DNA of 64,000 bases from CAZCDS01 sp964497585 (GTDB lineage Bacteria > Desulfobacterota > Desulfomonilia > Desulfomonilales > Desulfomonilaceae). Below the pieces are notes generated by a model. The model worked only from the letters and a program-made list of their open reading frames with translations, had not been told where the DNA came from and did no database searches. Each line of letters opens with the position of its first letter. The first letter of the stretch is position 1. This document shows, in pieces, positions 46,294 through 54,031 of this stretch. The stretch is from contig CAZCDS010000017.1 of NCBI GenBank assembly GCA_964497585.1, positions 44,389 to 108,388 of the forward strand, written 5' to 3'. The position numbers and the translations under genes are program-made.

Positions 46294-46970
46294 TTTGCGC
46301 GCTCCGCATCCGGCTTCCGTGCTGTCAGCAGTGCAACCGCGCCACCATGGCTCCTTATTTCTTTCTTCACAGAAAATCCCGCAGCACGGACCTCGCCTGG
46401 CAGGTCGGCAATCGGTCGCGTAGTCGACCCGGAAATCATGTATGTTGCAAGCAGCAAAGGAACTCGAATCAAGGACTGCAGGAGCCTCCTGCCCACCGTG
46501 CGAGGCACGACCTCGTCCGCGACCGCGAGGAGCCCCCCCGCTCTGAGTACCCGGAACGACTGCTTTAATGCGAACCGTCTCTCGTCGCGGTTCAGCTCGC
46601 TCAACACCAAGGTGGAGACAACCGCGTCAAAAGCCTCCGACTCGAAGCAGTCCATGCTATCCACGCCCATCCGCGAGACGCCCAGGCGACCCTGAAGGTT
46701 CTTCTCCTCAATGCGTTCGCGAGCCGCCGCGATCATTGACGGGCTCAGATCAAACCCTTCGACCGTCGCGCCTCGCCCGATGAGTATGGCAGCCAGTTCT
46801 CCCGTTCCGCATCCGATCTCCAAGACGTGTGCTCCAGCCGGGACTTCAGCGGCCACTCCCTGTTTCATTTCCATGACGCGGCCTCTGCTGGCCTTGTCCA
46901 TCTTCCGGTCATAGGATCTCGGCCTTCGCTCTAGTATCTTCATGAATACATAGCTGAACATTGGTTGCAC
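46290..46970 (-). CDS. SAM-dependent methyltransferase paired with the HgcAB-like fusion
   Basis: 226 residues, class I Rossmann methyltransferase of the UbiE/Methyltransf_11 type. SAM loop VLEIGCGTGELAAILIG, then GFDLSPSMI and FDAVVSTLVLSELNRDE. The N-terminal YSYVFMKILERRPRSYDRKM-like segment (here FSYVFMKILERRPRSYDRK) is typical of methyltransferases annotated near corrinoid proteins; I recall the name CpaM but cannot verify it. The stop overlaps the fusion gene start. It likely moves methyl groups to or from the corrinoid or its substrate; direction unknown. Confidence 0.85.
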   Translation of the reverse strand: MQPMFSYVFMKILERRPRSYDRKMDKASRGRVMEMKQGVAAEVPAGAHVLEIGCGTGELAAILIGRGATVEGFDLSPSMIAAARERIEEKNLQGRLGVSRMGVDSMDCFESEAFDAVVSTLVLSELNRDERRFALKQSFRVLRAGGLLAVADEVVPRTVGRRLLQSLIRVPLLLATYMISGSTTRPIADLPGEVRAAGFSVKKEIRSHGGAVALLTARKPDAERAK

Positions 46971-46991
46971 CCTCTCCGGGCAAGGCTCCCG

Positions 46992-47600
46992 TCAGGGCTT
47001 CGCCGTCACCATGATGCCACTGGAAAGCAGACCGATCGCGACGTCCTTGAGCGCCTGTAGCCCACAGGCACGTTCGGTGAACACGCCGTGGAGGACGACT
47101 CCGTCGAAAATGGAGACGAGCAATTCAGCCGCGGCGACCGGGTCCAGCTCGGCGCGGACCTCGCCTGAGGCCTGGGCGTTCTCAATGAGAGCAGTCAACA
47201 CGAATCGCATTTCGCTATAGATCTCCTTGAGGGAGAGCGCGGGGTCCCGACCCGTCCTGGCCACGCTGAAGTAATCGACAAAGACCGCGCAGTGCTCTTC
47301 CCAGTCCGCTACGTGTTCAAACGCGAAGTCGACCAGGGAAATGAGTTGTTTTCCCGGAGTTGCCTGACAGGAGACCGCTCCGACGATTCCTTCTTTGAAC
47401 GCCAGAAAATACTGATCCAGCTCGAACTGGAGAATCCCCAGCTTGTCGCGGAAGTATTCGTACACGGTACCTTTTCCGATTCCCGCGGCCTCAGCGATGT
47501 CGGCCATTCTCGCGTTGTGGAATCCTCGTTCATGGAAGACCTTGAGTGCCGCTCGAGCGATGTCTCTGGCTTTCTTGTCTTTGTCGACGGTTCGTGGCAT
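46992..47600 (-). CDS. TetR-family repressor of the corrinoid locus
   Basis: About 202 residues from ATG at 47600, which follows GAGGAG. The TetR DNA-binding domain is RDIARAALKVFHERGFHNAR followed by MADIAEAAGIGKGTVYEYF and RDKLGILQFEL. The C-terminal domain is helical and ligand-binding. It begins 21 bases upstream of the methyltransferase gene and is the first gene of the locus, so it is expected to control itself and the two genes behind it. Its inducer is unknown. Confidence 0.88.
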   Translation of the reverse strand: MPRTVDKDKKARDIARAALKVFHERGFHNARMADIAEAAGIGKGTVYEYFRDKLGILQFELDQYFLAFKEGIVGAVSCQATPGKQLISLVDFAFEHVADWEEHCAVFVDYFSVARTGRDPALSLKEIYSEMRFVLTALIENAQASGEVRAELDPVAAAELLVSIFDGVVLHGVFTERACGLQALKDVAIGLLSSGIMVTAKP

Positions 47601-47661
47601 AGGGCTCTCCTCAGTAAGTTGACCGACATCTCGGTCATTCATCATCGCGCCACGCGGTTCC

Positions 47662-47704
47662 TGTGTCAACAATAAAAGATATTCTCGGGTTTTCGGTTGA
47701 CACA
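47662..47704. promoter_or_regulatory. 9-bp inverted repeat upstream of tetR, likely operator
   Basis: TGTGTCAAC and GTTGACACA form perfect 9-base arms separated by 25 bases, ending about 62 bases upstream of the tetR start codon. On the minus strand a promoter-like TTGTGT...TATCTT lies across the repeat. Either each arm or the whole structure could be the TetR operator. Confidence 0.5.
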
Positions 47705-48115
47705 AAAAGGAGATCGTGTCATCTATAGAAGGTGAAACCCCATTTCATCTTATGAAACTTATGGGAGTGCCTGATCAATACGTGACGTGGGATTTCCACG
47801 TTGCGTTTGCGCCGGCCCGATCCCTTTCTACGGGGCGAGAGGAGATTTCACTCCTGCCCCCTCTCCCTAGTGGAAAGGGGTGGAGTGAGGGAAGATCTTG
47901 CACCTCTGAAAGTCCAGTGAGAGCGCCAAGGCCCATTGGGTGATCTCAAGCCCAGCCAAGGCAAGGGCAACGAAACACATGACCCGACGAGCTTTGAGAA
48001 GCCCTGCGGGCTCACCAACGGGGGATGCGGGAGAGTTCCGCGCGTGAAAAGCGATGTGTTTTTCGTACCAACTTTCCCGGAATCAGCGCTGCTTCAAACC
48101 GGTAGCACTCAAGCA
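47705..48115. other. Divergent intergenic region between tetR and iclR
   Basis: About 410 bases with no recognised gene, between the divergent regulators. It contains a short palindromic repeat at 47857 and should hold the iclR promoter. Confidence 0.45.
47857..47880. repeat. Short palindromic extragenic repeat, copy 2
   Basis: CCCCCTCTCCCTAGTGG followed by AAAGGGG gives an imperfect palindrome and shares the CCTCTCCCT...GGAAAGGG core with the copy at 42331. No T-run follows, so a terminator is unlikely. Confidence 0.35.
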
Positions 48116-49000
48116 ATGAACAGAAGACCGCGCCCAGAAAAAAAGGTGTACCGTGTTCAGGCGCTAGAAAGAGCCTTGGACATCCTCGACAGCTTCAACT
48201 TCCGTGATAGAGATTTGTCCCTGACGGAAATCTGCCGGAGGACCGGCTTGAACAAATCGACAGCCCTGCGCCTAACGTCGAACCTGGTGGCCCGCAAGTA
48301 CCTGAATGTAGATAACTCGACGGGACTCTATTCGCTCGGCATGCGGCTGTTCGATCTCGGGTCAGTGGTTTTCTCGTCGTTTTCCCTGCGTAAGGCCGCT
48401 TCCAAGCATATGACGCGACTTCAACAGGAGACATCAGCAACGGTCCTTCTCGGAGTGCTCATTGACCAACAGCTCGTCTACGTGGACAAGCGTGATAGCG
48501 AGGGAGCGGTTCGCATCAGTTCAGAGATCGGCTGGCGTCGTGCTCCCCATTTTGGCATGTTAGGAATGGTCCTGATGTCGTCTTTGCCGGAGGCTCATGT
48601 GGATACGCTGTTGGCCAGGTATCCGCTCGAACCAAATACTAGGGCCACGATCACTGATTCTGTGCGGTTCAAGGAGAGATTGGCTCAAATCGTCAAGGAC
48701 GGGTACGTTGCTGAGTACGGGGAGGCGGTCGACGGCCTCATCGGAGTGGCAGCCCCGGTGATCGACTATAGTCGCAGGGTAGTGGCGGCGGTTGGAGTAG
48801 CCATACTAGCAGCCCAGCACGATCGAGCGTCCGTGAAGAGGGTGATCGAATCTGTCCGCTCCGCCGCGGACGGCATCAGTTCGGAGCTGGGTTACGTGGA
48901 GTACCAGTCGTCCGATTCCCGCGCTCAACAAAGCTCTGTCGAGTTGAAGCAAGAGGCCGGAGGAAAAGCAACCAAAACGCAAACCCAAACCATTTCATGA
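48116..49000 (+). CDS. IclR-family transcriptional regulator
   Basis: About 294 residues from ATG at 48116; earlier in-frame starts add a 60-residue leader unlike the family. The N-terminal winged helix is VQALERALDILDSFN then LTEICRRTGLNKSTALRLTS. The C-terminal effector domain contains DKRDSEGAVRISSEIG, GYVAEYGEAVDGLIGVAAPV and related IclR motifs. It lies 17 bases upstream of the livK-type gene and is co-oriented with the second importer and acyl-AMP ligase, so it is the likely regulator of that operon, often responding to aromatic or organic acids. Confidence 0.88.
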   Translation: MNRRPRPEKKVYRVQALERALDILDSFNFRDRDLSLTEICRRTGLNKSTALRLTSNLVARKYLNVDNSTGLYSLGMRLFDLGSVVFSSFSLRKAASKHMTRLQQETSATVLLGVLIDQQLVYVDKRDSEGAVRISSEIGWRRAPHFGMLGMVLMSSLPEAHVDTLLARYPLEPNTRATITDSVRFKERLAQIVKDGYVAEYGEAVDGLIGVAAPVIDYSRRVVAAVGVAILAAQHDRASVKRVIESVRSAADGISSELGYVEYQSSDSRAQQSSVELKQEAGGKATKTQTQTIS

Positions 49001-49017
49001 CCCAAGGAGGAACCGTG

Positions 49018-50208
49018 ATGCGTGTGTTAGGCAGGATTTCGCTGGTTGTTTTGCTGGCGGCATGCGTGCTCGCCGTGTCCACGCCGCAGGCCTTGGGCGC
49101 GGACAGCATCAAGATCGGATTCATGGCTCCCTATGTCGGGGTGTACACCAAGCTTGGCAAGGACATGGACAAGGGGTTTAGACTCTACCTCGACCAGGTA
49201 GGCTGGAAAGCCGGGGGGCGGAAGATCGAGCTGATCAAAACGGATACCGAGGGCAAACCTCCCTTGGGGCCCACGAAGGTACGGGAATTGGTGGAAAAGG
49301 ACAAGGTGGATCTCTTGGCCGGAATCGTCCACAGCGGCGTAGCCTATTCCATCAGAGACTACGTCACGGAAAAGAAGGTTCCACTGATCCTGACCAATGC
49401 GGGGGCGCCCAAACTGACCGGAGAAAAGAAAAGCGCCTACATTTTCCGGGTATCTTTTGCGAACGGGCAACAGGATCTCGCTGGCGGTTGGTACGCGTAT
49501 AACAAACTCGGGCTCAGGAAGGTAGCCGTGCTCGCGCCGGACTATTCGGCCGGCCATGATAAGGCCAACGGATTCATGAAGTATTTCAAAGCGTCAGGAG
49601 GGAAAGTCGTCAAAGAGATCTATCCTCCCATGGGGACTCAGGATTTTGCCCCGTACTTGGCGGAGATCAGGAAAATCGCCAAGGATATTGACGGAACCTG
49701 GGCATTCTTTGCGGGCAGCATGTCGATCCGTTTCATCACCCAATATGCGGAATACGGCTTGAATAAGGACGCTCCTCTGTTCGTTATAGGGGACACGGTG
49801 GATGATGCGTTCTTGCCGTCCATGCGCAAGGCGGCTCTGGGCATAAAAAACTATCTCCACTACGCAGTGACCCTTAATACCCCGGAGAACAAGAAGTTCG
49901 TCGCGGCTTACGAGAAAAAGTATAAGCAAGAGCCGAGTATGTTTTCCGAACAAGGCTATGTGGGCGCGAAGGTCATCGTAGAGGCCATCAACGCGGTCGG
50001 CGGAAAGATCGGAGATAGGCCCAAGTTCCTTGCTGCGCTCAAGAAGGTCGCGTTCGCTGCTCCCAGAGGTCCGTTCAAGTTTGACGCCAACCAGAACGTC
50101 ATCGAGAACGTGTACATCAGGAAAGTCGACAAGGTCGACGGCAAGCTCCTCAACGTGGTCATTGATAAGGTTCCTAACGTCGACCAGAACTGGAAACCGC
50201 CCAAATAG
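49018..50208 (+). CDS. livK: Periplasmic substrate-binding protein of the second Liv importer
   Basis: 396 residues from ATG at 49018, preceded by AAGGAGG. Signal peptide MRVLGRISLVVLLAACVLAV is followed by the mature start near DSIKIGFMAPYVG, the type I periplasmic binding-protein opening. Typical fold segments are DLLAGIVHSGVAYSIRDYV and ILTNAGAPKLT. It is unlike the first LivK in these cleft residues, so it probably binds a different compound. Given the IclR regulator and downstream CoA ligase, a carboxylic acid is plausible. Confidence 0.9.
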   Translation: MRVLGRISLVVLLAACVLAVSTPQALGADSIKIGFMAPYVGVYTKLGKDMDKGFRLYLDQVGWKAGGRKIELIKTDTEGKPPLGPTKVRELVEKDKVDLLAGIVHSGVAYSIRDYVTEKKVPLILTNAGAPKLTGEKKSAYIFRVSFANGQQDLAGGWYAYNKLGLRKVAVLAPDYSAGHDKANGFMKYFKASGGKVVKEIYPPMGTQDFAPYLAEIRKIAKDIDGTWAFFAGSMSIRFITQYAEYGLNKDAPLFVIGDTVDDAFLPSMRKAALGIKNYLHYAVTLNTPENKKFVAAYEKKYKQEPSMFSEQGYVGAKVIVEAINAVGGKIGDRPKFLAALKKVAFAAPRGPFKFDANQNVIENVYIRKVDKVDGKLLNVVIDKVPNVDQNWKPPK

Positions 50209-50646
50209 GCGGTCGGTGCGTCAACGCTCTTTCAGGTACAGGGAAGGAGACTGCACCTGCGAGATTGAGGATAGGAAATGCTGATACGTTTGCGCTTTCA
50301 AAGAGGTAACATTTACCGGCCCGGAAGGATCTTCAGAGCCGGCAGCGCGGGCTCTAGTGCCTGCCTGTAGGCCTCTGGGATGGGGTGTTAGCCAGGGTCG
50401 TGGAGGACGCGTGAGCGGGGATCACAGCACGTGAACGATTGCTCGCCGGGGTCTGGATCCATTCAGGTCTAGGAATTCCGATCCCGGCTTCAATCCTGTT
50501 GTCTCCGCTGGTGGCGAGAAACTGGGGATTATTGAATTCGCCCTTGGACAGGATCAAGCGGACCCGGGCTTTGCAAGGTGAAGCTCCAAGCCGGTCCCGG
50601 TAAGAATAATGAGGCGACGCCCGTGTGAGGAGAGGAGGCAGGCCAG
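50209..50646. other. Gap between second livK and livH
   Basis: About 440 bases without a recognisable gene. GAGCC...GGCTC near 50336-50354 is a weak hairpin. It could be a site of partial attenuation that keeps the binding protein more abundant than the membrane parts, but this is speculation. Confidence 0.4.
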
Positions 50647-51501
50647 GTGGATTTTCTGATACTGCAAATACTGAACGGCCTCTCCTTTGCCATGTTGCTC
50701 TTTCTGGTGGCTTCCGGCCTTTCTCTGATTTTCGGTTTGATGGGGCTGGTAAACCTGGCGCATGGTTCATTCTATCTCATTGGGGCCTATATCGCTCTGA
50801 CCGTAGTCAATGAGACCGACAACTTTCTCTACGGCCTGTTGTCGGCAGTTATGTTGGTGCCGGTCCTCGGCATGGTTATCGAACGGTTCTTCCTGCACCG
50901 ATTCGCCGGGAGCGAACTCGCCCAGGTTCTTCTCACCTTCGGTTTCATCTTTATCCTCGGCGATGCGTGCCTCTGGATATGGGGTGGATTGCCTCAGTCC
51001 CTCCCGAAACCGGATTTCCTTGCCCGTTCGCTGTTTCTCGGCGACATCGTTTTTCCCAGCTACCGCCTCTTCATGATTGTCGCCGGCTGCCTGGTCGGTT
51101 TATGCCTGTGGCTCTTCCTAGAGAAGACGAATGTGGGAGCCATGGTGAGGGCCGGTGTGGACAACCCGGAGATGGCGTCCGCCGTGGGCGTGAACGTGCC
51201 ACTGCTCTTCACCGCGGTGTTCGCGCTTGGGACGTTTCTCTCCGCGCTGGCCGGTGTTCTTGGCGGGCCCTTTGTGGGAGTGTACCCGGGGGCCGATCTG
51301 GACATTCTACTTTTGGCGCTCGTCATCATAATCATTGGGGGACAGGGCAGTCTCAAGGGCGCGTTCGTGGGCAGCCTCATCGTGGGGATGTTGGACAACT
51401 TCGGCAAGGCACTTTTTCCCGAACTCTCACTCTTCATGATTTTTGCTCCCATGGCCATAATCCTGGCGGTACGGCCTCAGGGCCTCTTTGGTGTGAAATG
51501 A
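50647..51501 (+). CDS. livH: Second importer permease LivH
   Basis: 284 residues. The start is a GTG preceded by GAGGAGG, since no suitable ATG fits the conserved N-terminus. Signatures LFGLMGLVNLAHGSFYLIG-like (here FGLMGLVNLAHGSFYLIGAY), the coupling segment MVRAGVDNPEMASAVGVNV and IIIIGGQGSLKGAFVGSL identify it. It overlaps livM by four bases. Confidence 0.92.
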   Translation: MDFLILQILNGLSFAMLLFLVASGLSLIFGLMGLVNLAHGSFYLIGAYIALTVVNETDNFLYGLLSAVMLVPVLGMVIERFFLHRFAGSELAQVLLTFGFIFILGDACLWIWGGLPQSLPKPDFLARSLFLGDIVFPSYRLFMIVAGCLVGLCLWLFLEKTNVGAMVRAGVDNPEMASAVGVNVPLLFTAVFALGTFLSALAGVLGGPFVGVYPGADLDILLLALVIIIIGGQGSLKGAFVGSLIVGMLDNFGKALFPELSLFMIFAPMAIILAVRPQGLFGVK

Positions 51502-52430
51502 AGCATTTACTCCTAAAGACGCTGGTACCGATTGTCGGATTGATCTTTGCGACGTGGCCGCTGTTCCTCTCTTCTTATTACTTAGGGCTGGTCACACAGG
51601 CTCTCATATTCGCTCTCTTTGCCATGAGCCTTGATCTCCTTGTCGGGACCTTGGGTCTACCTTCCCTGGGACACGCGGCCTACTTCGGAGTAGGCGCGTA
51701 CACCGCGGCTCTTCTCTGTCTCAAGGTCACACAGAGCTTTTGGATCTGCTTGGTCGCAGGAACCGGCATCGGTTTGCTCGTTGCTGCCGTGTTCGGATTC
51801 CTCGCGGTGAGAACTCACGGCGCCTCGTTCCTCATGATCACGCTGGCTCTGGCTCAGGTTCTCTGGGGAATCGCGTACAAGTGGCGGGCATTCACCGGAG
51901 GCGACGACGGTCTATCCGGAATAGGATTGCCGGACTTCGGCTTTCCACTGACCGTGAACGAAACGAGCTATTACTACGTTGTCTTGATTATCGTGGCGCT
52001 CATGAGCCTTCTACTCAAGATTCTGGTGGACTCACCTTTTGGCGCCGCGCTCAAGGGGATACGCGAGAGCGAATCCCGCATGAGGTCTCTGGGCTACAAC
52101 GCGTTCGTGTACAAGTACCTCTGCTTCGTGATAGCAGGGGGCTTTGCAGCCGTTTCGGGGGTGCTTTTCCTCTTCTACAACCGTTTTGTCGGGCCATCAG
52201 ACCTGGGTATCGCATACTCGGCAAAAGGCCTGCTCATGGTCATCCTAGGGGGAGCGGGTACGCTCTGGGGACCGGCCCTCGGTGCACTGATCATTACGAT
52301 GCTGGAACATGTCATCAGCGCACGCATTGACCGGTGGCTCATGGTCCTCGGCGCCATCTACGTGCTTGCTATCATGTTCTTCCCCAAGGGGATCGTGGGA
52401 ACACTCGGAGATAGGTATCAGGGGAGATAA
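51498..52430 (+). CDS. livM: Second importer permease LivM
   Basis: 310 residues, starting at the ATG that overlaps the livH stop. Many membrane helices; LivM signature GTLGLPSLGHAAYFGVGAY, the coupling segment ALKGIRESESRMRSLGYN and VILGGAGTLWGPALGALI. It is followed two bases later by livG. Confidence 0.92.
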   Translation: MKHLLLKTLVPIVGLIFATWPLFLSSYYLGLVTQALIFALFAMSLDLLVGTLGLPSLGHAAYFGVGAYTAALLCLKVTQSFWICLVAGTGIGLLVAAVFGFLAVRTHGASFLMITLALAQVLWGIAYKWRAFTGGDDGLSGIGLPDFGFPLTVNETSYYYVVLIIVALMSLLLKILVDSPFGAALKGIRESESRMRSLGYNAFVYKYLCFVIAGGFAAVSGVLFLFYNRFVGPSDLGIAYSAKGLLMVILGGAGTLWGPALGALIITMLEHVISARIDRWLMVLGAIYVLAIMFFPKGIVGTLGDRYQGR

Positions 52431-52432
52431 AC

Positions 52433-53197
52433 GTGCCGCGCCCACTTCGATTGGAAGCGGTCACCAAGTCTTTCGGCAGGATCGAGGCCGTACATAGGGT
52501 CTCGCTCGCCGTAGAGGCCGGTGAACGTCACGCGATTCTCGGTCCGAACGGAGCCGGAAAGACCACGCTGTTCAACCTCGTGACCGGGATTCACCGGCTG
52601 ACTTCGGGACGGATTTTCCTTTTCGATCGGGACGTCTCCGGGTTGGCAGTACATCGGAGGGCCGCCATGGGACTGGCCCGGACTTTCCAGATCACCAATC
52701 TGTTTCAGGCGCTGACCGTGTTCGAAAACGTTCTCCTAGCCTCTCAGGCTCAGGAACCGTTTCGCTACAATTTCTGCAAGCCGGTGACTCGCTACACTGG
52801 GCTGATGTCTCGGGTGGAAGAAATTCTCGGTCAATGGGACCTGGAGGACAAGCGGGAGGTTTTGGTGAGTAACCTTTCGTATGGCGAGCAGAGGCAACTT
52901 GAGGTGATCATGGCTCTGGCCAATAATCCGCGGCTGCTGCTGCTGGACGAACCGACCGCGGGATTGTCCCCGTCGGAGACCACAAGTATGACCCAATTCA
53001 TCGGCCGACTTGATAATTCCATCACTATTCTGCTCATCGAGCACGATATGGACGTCGTCTTTTCCATTGCGGAAAAAGTCACGGTGATGCACTTCGGTCA
53101 CGTAATAGCGCACGGGTCGGCGGAGGAGATCAAGGGAGATCCCAAGGTTACGTCTATCTACCTCGGCGAGCAAGGGGTACGAGATGCTGACGGTTAA
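52433..53197 (+). CDS. livG: Second importer ATPase LivG
   Basis: 254 residues, GTG start two bases after the livM stop. Walker A GPNGAGKTTLFNLVTGI, signature LSYGEQRQLEVIMAL, Walker B LLLLDEPTAGLSPSE and H-loop LLIEHDMDVVFSIAE. The signature is canonical, unlike LivG of the first importer. The end overlaps livF by 14 bases. Confidence 0.93.
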   Translation: MPRPLRLEAVTKSFGRIEAVHRVSLAVEAGERHAILGPNGAGKTTLFNLVTGIHRLTSGRIFLFDRDVSGLAVHRRAAMGLARTFQITNLFQALTVFENVLLASQAQEPFRYNFCKPVTRYTGLMSRVEEILGQWDLEDKREVLVSNLSYGEQRQLEVIMALANNPRLLLLDEPTAGLSPSETTSMTQFIGRLDNSITILLIEHDMDVVFSIAEKVTVMHFGHVIAHGSAEEIKGDPKVTSIYLGEQGVRDADG

Positions 53198-53888
53198 GGA
53201 GATCCACACCTTTTTCGGGAAGAGCTACATCCTCCAAGGCGTTTCGCTGGAAGTGGGCGAGGGCAAGATAATTGCCGTGCTCGGCAGAAATGGCGTGGGC
53301 AAAACCACACTCATTCGATCGATCATGGGCCTGGTCCCTACCAGCAAAGGAAGGGTCCTTCTCAGAGGAGAGGACATCACCGGCCTGCCTTCCTATGCCA
53401 GGGCTAAGAGGGGAGTGGGTCTTGTTCCCCAGGGGAGGCAAATCTTCCCCTCACTCACCGTGCTCGAAAACCTGCGGATCAACGCCCGACCGCCGGTCCA
53501 GGCCGGCGGACCGAGTTGGGATCTGGAATCGATCTTCGGCCAGTTCCCCATACTGAAGCACCGCATGTCCAATCGGGGCGATCAGTTGAGCGGTGGGGAG
53601 CAACAGATGCTGGCCATCTGTCGGGCTCTCCTTGGCAACCCCATAGTCCTGCTCATGGACGAACCCTCGGAAGGTCTTGCTCCCCTCATCGTTCAGGAGA
53701 TTGCCTCAATGATCGAAGATTTCAAAGCCAGCGGACTCTCTGTGCTCCTCGTAGAACAGAACTTCAACTTCGCTATGAATGCTGCCGACTACGTCTACCT
53801 GATGAACAAGGGTCGGATGGTCCACGAATCGAACCCTGCCGAACTGGCTGAGAACAGAGACGTGCGGGCAAGGTTCCTGGGAATTTGA
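53184..53888 (+). CDS. livF: Second importer ATPase LivF
   Basis: 234 residues. Walker A LGRNGVGKTTLIRSIMGL, signature LSGGEQQMLAICRAL, Walker B VLLMDEPSEGLAPL, H-loop LLVEQNFNFAMNA. It closes the transporter part of the operon and is followed by the acyl-AMP ligase. Confidence 0.93.
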   Translation: MLTVKEIHTFFGKSYILQGVSLEVGEGKIIAVLGRNGVGKTTLIRSIMGLVPTSKGRVLLRGEDITGLPSYARAKRGVGLVPQGRQIFPSLTVLENLRINARPPVQAGGPSWDLESIFGQFPILKHRMSNRGDQLSGGEQQMLAICRALLGNPIVLLMDEPSEGLAPLIVQEIASMIEDFKASGLSVLLVEQNFNFAMNAADYVYLMNKGRMVHESNPAELAENRDVRARFLGI

Positions 53889-54031
53889 TCGTCCTGCAAG
53901 GTCGTCGGTCGTCGCCGGTACTCCCGGACCGATCCGGGGGGTCAGGCAGACGGGAAACAAACGCTCAATCGATTTCGGTAATGAGCTACTCCTCACAGCG
54001 AAATCTACAGCCAATGGGAGCAGACAGCACC

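Noticed and set aside
45349..46695. A 448-residue plus-strand open frame
   Set aside because: It is antisense to the HgcAB-like fusion and the methyltransferase and has no recognisable domain.
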